Below, in pieces: positions 58,901-64,000 of a stretch of DNA of 64,000 nt. The stretch is from Heterobilharzia americana (taxonomy: Eukaryota > Platyhelminthes > Trematoda > Strigeidida > Schistosomatidae). Under the pieces are notes generated by a model that made no database searches, was not told the origin of the DNA, and saw nothing but the letters and a program-made list of their open reading frames with translations. The stretch lies in the NCBI GenBank assembly GCA_944470555.2, contig OX104130.1, positions 44,673,491 through 44,737,490 of the forward strand. Reading direction: 5' to 3'. How positions within the stretch are numbered: position 1 is the first letter of the stretch; the number at the start of each line of letters is the position of its first letter. The translations under genes and the position numbers were made by a program.

Positions 58901-59600
58901 TTAATATCTGTGATATTCAGTAACTTGTAAAGCTTGCTTACCACCCGCATTTAGTGTTTGGATAGGTAGACAACAGAATATCATTCTGTGGTAGCTATTG
59001 GAGGATTCTCCCCCAACGTAGGTAGTTGCTGGGGTGAAGTCATGGCAAAATACTAAGTTCAACATGTTGCCACCACGAGTAGGTGCGTAGACATGTTGCT
59101 TCCAACCATAGGGATCTATCATAGCAAGTATCTCAGCAAAGCGCTGCGGACAACAACCAGCTATCCAGTTAATTTCGGGAAGATTGAAGTCACCAGCGAT
59201 CAATATAAAATCGGCACTATATGAGGAAGCATGAGCAAATGGTTTGGCTAGGAGTATATCCGTTTCCGCTGTTTGGCATGGCGCTCGATATGCGCAGCCT
59301 ATGGGCGCTTCGTATTTGTCACTATGTGCGGTGACCCACAGTGAGTCGGGCATTGCATTTTGTATATTGTCTCCAACCTTATTTCCAGTAACTTGGTTAC
59401 ATATATAAGTGAGACAGCCACCCCCACGTTTATGATCTCCATTAGTGCGATATAGAGTGTATCCATCTACGGATAAGTCTGCATCCAGGATGCAAAGCGG
59501 ACACCATGGTTCAGTTGTAAGTATTATCGTCGGTTTAGTGATTAGAACCGTTGTTCCAAGGGCAGATATTTTCTTAGGTAAGGAGCGTGCGTTAATGAGT
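58901..59600 (-). pseudogene. CR1-type APE endonuclease region
   Basis: The N-terminal part (LLINARSLPKKISALGTT, then ILTTEPWC and KRGGGCLTYI) precedes an open frame at 58901-59353 with GCAYRAPC and LIAGDFNLPEINW. The final catalytic SDH is changed to SYH (SNSYHRMIFC), so the nuclease should be dead. Confidence 0.8.
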
Positions 59601-59989
59601 AACTATGTAAATAGGTTTCCATGACTAATGAACTTACCTACAATATCGGTTATACCTATCTCATCACGTTCATTTCCATGAAGTATGCCTATAGGTGATG
59701 TGTGGTGTGTGTTAGAAACGAACTGAGACTCTCCATTGGTCTGTGTTGATAAGGCGGTGGGTGGATTTGCGACATCTAAGTCTAATGGGTGGGACAGCTT
59801 GCCTATAAAAATGCCCTTAATCCCTACTGATATCGCACGCTGCAGTTCGTTGTTGGTGGGCACCAGTTTAGACGATTCCAACTTTGAGCCCATGAATTAC
59901 GAAAATACCCTTTGCCTAACTGGTACATTGCTCACATGCTTTCACCGTACGCGAAAAGTGCTACGAAGATACCTCAGATCACAGTCAAA

Positions 59990-60796
59990 TACTGTCACAA
60001 CACATGGTCGGCGAAGGTGAATGCCACCGTTAGGTCAAGGAGTATGGCAGGTGTTGGCTGCCTGTCGTCTGTGTTCCTTAACGGAACAGAGGATGAGTGT
60101 TGAACCGGCACCCTTTGGAGGTTTGAAAATTGCCTAGTTTCTTGGAGTTTGCTGTTTTTGAGGTGCAGCTGGGGGTTGGATAACAATGAACCCCGGGATC
60201 TCGCAAATGGTGGTAGTTAAACCGACTCTTCTGTGGTCGTCACAGGAGGACTTCTGTCCTTTGCTATGAACTAGAGTAATTAGTGGAGGGGGCCAGTCTA
60301 GCGGGACTATCTTTGAGTCTGATGCGTCTCCTGGTACCTCCGTTATTGTGCTCGGCAACTTCTAACCCACCTCCTTAACATGTGGTGTCAAACTGCCAGG
60401 TCCTGCTATCCCGCATTGGTTTAAGTTTGAAAGATCCATCTCTGCTTCTAAGGGAGTTGGAGAACCGACATCTATATCCATTTCAGGTTCGGGATAGATG
60501 CTAAGGAACTGAAGCATTTCCCGGGGGCATTTAAGGTGTACTTCAGTGTTCCGCCAAACCTTATAGCTTTCTATCCTGGGACACTATCAGCATCCCATTT
60601 TTCCTGTGATGGTCTCACTATTATTTTCTTGCCGGTACCTTCAATAAGCTTAAATGATTGCCCGGTGTTATCCAAAGTTGGTGCCTTCTACATTTCTCTA
60701 GCTTTCGTCACCCACCATTTCTCGCAATCATTGCGAAAACTCAGTTTACGTTTGATCTAATTTCGCTCCTCAGTGTAGTCAGAGCCAGTCAGTCTT
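59990..60796 (-). mobile_element. LINE fragment (second LINE family), inverted duplicate
   Basis: Mirror of 37409-38215; same degenerate frames on the opposite strand. Confidence 0.65.
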
Positions 60797-62614
60797 CTTA
60801 CATTATTATATGTTATTGGTCTCTTGGATTCCTAGCGGGACATAGGGCTTCAGTAGCGCGACTCCATTGCACTCTGTTCTCTGCTTTTTTTTCAACCTGG
60901 CTCCACGACCACCCACAAGCTCTCATTTCTTCCTCACCTGATCTCCCCCATGTCGCCCCTGGATGCTCAACTCGTCGTTTCCCCTTTTGATTCCACTCGA
61001 GGGCCTGGCCTGACGCGTGATGTCCCCGAATGATTTCAGTGTATGCCCAACCCACCTCCACTTTCTTCTGCATATTTGTTGGGCGATAGGTTCTTGCTTC
61101 GTTGGTTCGTTGCCGGCCAGCCAGCCAGAGTTCATAGTTGCTTATTCTTGTTATTCTAGCCATCTGATCTCATTCTCAGTATCGAGTGGGCGTAGGCGGC
61201 AGCTGTTGATTTATGCCCGAAGTTCGTTGGAAATGCTTTTCGTGACGCGCCAAGTTTCTGAACTATCACATAGAAGCACTGACTTACTTGAATGATATTT
61301 GTGTCGAAAGTCCGGATCTTGTTCACGCTTTATGCTGGGTGAAGTGCAGTGTGGTAGATCTCCATACTGATTTCAGGTTATTGAAGGCCTGTCTTGCTTT
61401 TCCGATCCAGGCTTTGACGTCCTCATCCGTGCCACCGCAACCGCTTGTATTTGAAACGATGCTGCCTGTTTTCAGTGCTTCTGGTGGGATTCCATCTGGT
61501 CCTGCTGCTTTCCCGGCTTTCAGCAACTTTATGGCGTTCAGGGCTTCGCTTCTGCTTTTGTCGGAGGGTTTGTGTTCACTGGTTGTTCTATGGCGGGACT
61601 ACTAGTGGTATTTCTGGGCGAGTTGCAGGTGGTGGTCGATTCAGGAGTTTTTTGAAGTGGTCAGCACATCGTTTTCTTTGTTTCTCCTCTTTGCTAACTA
61701 GGTTTCCTTCACTATCTTTCATTGGTTTCATCTGTGCTGTGTTGATGTCTTCCCTATCAGATAGTGACCTGGTTATTTGATATAATGTTGTCAGGTCTCT
61801 CCTACCAGCCATCAGCCTGTTCTGCTTCACTTGCAAGTGTGTCGTAGAAGTGTTTTTTGCCTTTCGACGGACTCTTTCACTCCTTTGTCCAGTGTTGTGT
61901 AGGTTGTATTCAGTTCCGCTTTTCGCTGTTAATCCGTGCACTGCACTGGTTCGCCTGCTTCACCATCTTCCTCTCCCTGCCCTATCGGCCTCAATGTGTC
62001 CGTGTAGATCCATTCCTTGTCTTATTTCTTCCCATATCTCTTTCAAAGAGTGCTAGTGTTCTTCCACGTAGGTTTGTTCACGGATGTTGCTTAATGTCTC
62101 CCATTTTGTTGTGATGACTGACGTGAAAATGTCTTTTGTGGTTTCGTCCTTTAGTTTTTGGGTGTTGAACTTGAACTGTGTTCTATCACCGACTTCTGTG
62201 AAGGTAGAGTGGTCCGGACCTACATCTGTTCCGCTTGTTGATCTGATCTTGTGTTCAGTTGGCTGGCTGCGTCTCCACTTTCTTGAGACTGAGATGAAGT
62301 CGATCTGATTTCTAATGTGTCCTGTTGTCTGATGAAATCCATGTCGCTTTGTGAATATTCTTGCGTTTGTACACACTACCTCCAATCACCAAATCGTTAA
62401 GTGTGCAGAAGTCTGCAAACAGCTCTCCATTCTCTTTCATTTCACCGAGTGCTTCTCGACCAATGGTTGGTTCTCTTCCTGTGTTGTTTGCTCCCAGTTT
62501 GGCATTCATGTCACCCCACCCATTAGAATTTTGATGTCACCATCTGGGGTATGGTCTTGTCCAGTACTGATCTCAGTTGTCTATAGAATTCCTCCTTCTT
62601 CTCTTGGTCTGGAT
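60797..62614 (-). mobile_element. RTE-type LINE copy 5, inverted duplicate of copy 4
   Basis: It has the same RT-deleting junction as copy 4 and the same 5-bp insertion. It lacks the first 610 bases of copy 4. As its 3' flank is also copied, it most likely arose by duplication of the region, not by a fresh retrotransposition. Confidence 0.85.
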
Positions 62615-64000
62615 CATTTTTATATGCGTAGGATTGTATGGATTATATGGCTACAAATATGACCGCAGAGCCTGCTACTTCATCTGCTCGAATTAAGTAT
62701 TTCCTCGCTGACACATGTCTTTTTCTCAGCCATTTTTGAACGGAGAATTCATGATTTCTGGCCAAAAATAATTTTTCACAAAGTCTTATCAGTTTGCCAC
62801 GTACGTGCGCACTGTTGTACTCTAACGTGTTTTCTCACCTTCTTTTTCACCACTACTTTGAAGTGCTTTTGGTACTGACCACTTTTGTACTGGTGCGCAC
62901 AAGCCTATAAATGCCGAGTCACACGTTCGGTGAAAGCAACGTATGAAGACGAATGCTGTGGGGATCCTGGAATAAGTGAATCCACAGAGGTTAATATTCA
63001 GGACGTCGTAGGAGGTGGCCTAGAACACAGACAAGTTACAGTGGTGGGATTCCAACTAACAGCTGTCCCTGTCGTACCTGTGCCTATTTAGAAACGAGTA
63101 GATGGAATGACAACTTTATTAAACCGGAAAGCGGCACACATAGATTTTAACATATCAATATTGGCCCATTTAGTTTCCTGTTATTGTTCCGTCGTATGGT
63201 TCTAAGGTTTCTGTGGTCGAATATTCACTAGTTCACCGTAGACCACCGATTTTCGTCACATTTTGCGGCGACTGAGAGATGCCTCATTGAAATCCGTCAT
63301 TTGGGCATTATTTGCATAGCAGATTTTTACACTAATAAGTCACAGCCGTTTGCCTCAAAAATAGTCTCCTTGGCGGTTCATTTGCACCAAACGCACCACT
63401 TCGCTACTCATTGTCACTTCTCACGTGCTAGGCTAGCCCTTAGTCATAGCGTACGCTGCAATCAAGGAACGGTTGACAATGACAATGGCGATATGCAGGT
63501 TCACTTGAGTTTCACAGCTGCGGATAATTTCCCATGTAAATTATGTTTCTTTAGGTCAGGTAACTTGAATCTCAAACTCCTCAGTCACTAGAAGACATAG
63601 ACTTTGCGTGCCAATGAAGTGAAGCATGCCGGCAGAATAAGTATGTGCAACAAGACAAGATAGATGAGCGGAAGTACCTTCTTCACATTACCGAAGTACG
63701 CAAAATTTGCACTCGGGCATTACACGCATCACAAATACCCGGACAATAGTTGTTACCAAATACCATGGGAGATGAGCGCCGAATGCGGTTTAATCACTAT
63801 AAGAATATGTTTTAACACAGTAATTTCATTCCAGTTTCACTGTATTCTGACAATGAACAACTGCCCGAACTCATGAAACGCTTGAATCTTTACTAGATTT
63901 CATATTCTGATGTCAATAAAGAAACGAATGTCTTACCGAGGAAGCTGTGGCTTACACAGTAGAACTCCCAGAAGCATTTTGGTTTAGCTTTCTTCACAAG
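62615..64000. other. Right end of window, nothing recognised
   Basis: Open frames at 62885-63091 and 63301-63591 (96 codons) have no recognised domain and no convincing splice context. Confidence 0.45.

Larger units (their letters stand above)
56740..59903 (-). mobile_element. CR1-type LINE, inactive, truncated by the inverted repeat
   Basis: Read from 59903 down, the element encodes an APE-type endonuclease, a linker, a reverse transcriptase and a C-terminal region ending HVLNRLPEEIHTAGSLSVFR, typical of CR1 LINEs. Schistosome SR1 belongs to that clade. Frames are broken by stops and shifts, and catalytic residues are lost in both enzymes. Its 5' end stops exactly where the right inverted arm begins. 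Confidence 0.8.
59904..62614 (-). repeat. Right arm of 2.7-kb inverted repeat
   Basis: Reverse complement of 35591-38301 with matching frames throughout. Its outer end (62614) cuts the RTE copy in the middle of the endonuclease region; its inner end abuts the CR1-type element. Confidence 0.95.

Overview
The window is eukaryotic and looks like a parasitic flatworm, most likely a schistosomatid fluke. The genes are intron-rich and sit among many degenerate retroelements. The repeat set fits blood flukes: RTE-type and CR1-type LINEs, Penelope-like fragments with GIY-YIG domains, a CsRn1-type Ty3/Gypsy element, and Smα-like SINEs carrying hammerhead ribozymes. Very short introns at the 5' end of one gene also fit. 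The genus is an inference from family recognition; no search was run.

Two conserved host genes can be reconstructed exon by exon. RAD50 (+ strand) fills positions 1-25458. The window opens inside an exon, so the N-terminal ATPase half is missing. Seventeen exons join in phase into 790 residues, running from the coiled coil before the zinc hook (CPVC) to the stop, with signature motif, Walker B, D-loop and H-loop all present. The true last exon is separated by a 47-nt intron and would be lost by reading through to an in-frame TAA. JMJD6 (- strand, 34072-29479) is complete: six exons, 381 residues, with the HxD...H iron-binding residues and a serine-rich tail. One of its introns is a 37-nt GC-AG intron. 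The two genes converge on about 4 kb of repeat-rich spacer.

From about 34.9 kb to the end I see almost only mobile elements: an RTE copy fused to a second LINE (35.0-38.2 kb), a Gypsy element with a mosaic 5' LTR (39.4-44.8 kb), and an unresolved 45.0-54.0 kb block. That block is bounded by direct repeats of about 300 bp and contains two inverted arms of about 710 bp. After it come a CR1-type LINE on the minus strand (56.7-59.9 kb) and an inverted copy of the 35.6-38.3 kb module (59.9-62.6 kb).

RAD50 introns also hold RTE copies 1 and 2, pieces of the second LINE, Penelope fragments, tRNA-derived SINEs and microsatellites. None of the retroelements looks intact. RTE copies 1, 3, 4 and 5 retain endonuclease but lack the reverse transcriptase core; copy 2 retains the reverse transcriptase but lacks the endonuclease. 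The features most worth a second look are the two hammerhead/SINE loci, the defect shared by the RTE copies, the two inverted-repeat architectures, the GC-AG microintron and the RAD50 insert. I found no evidence for a wholly new system.
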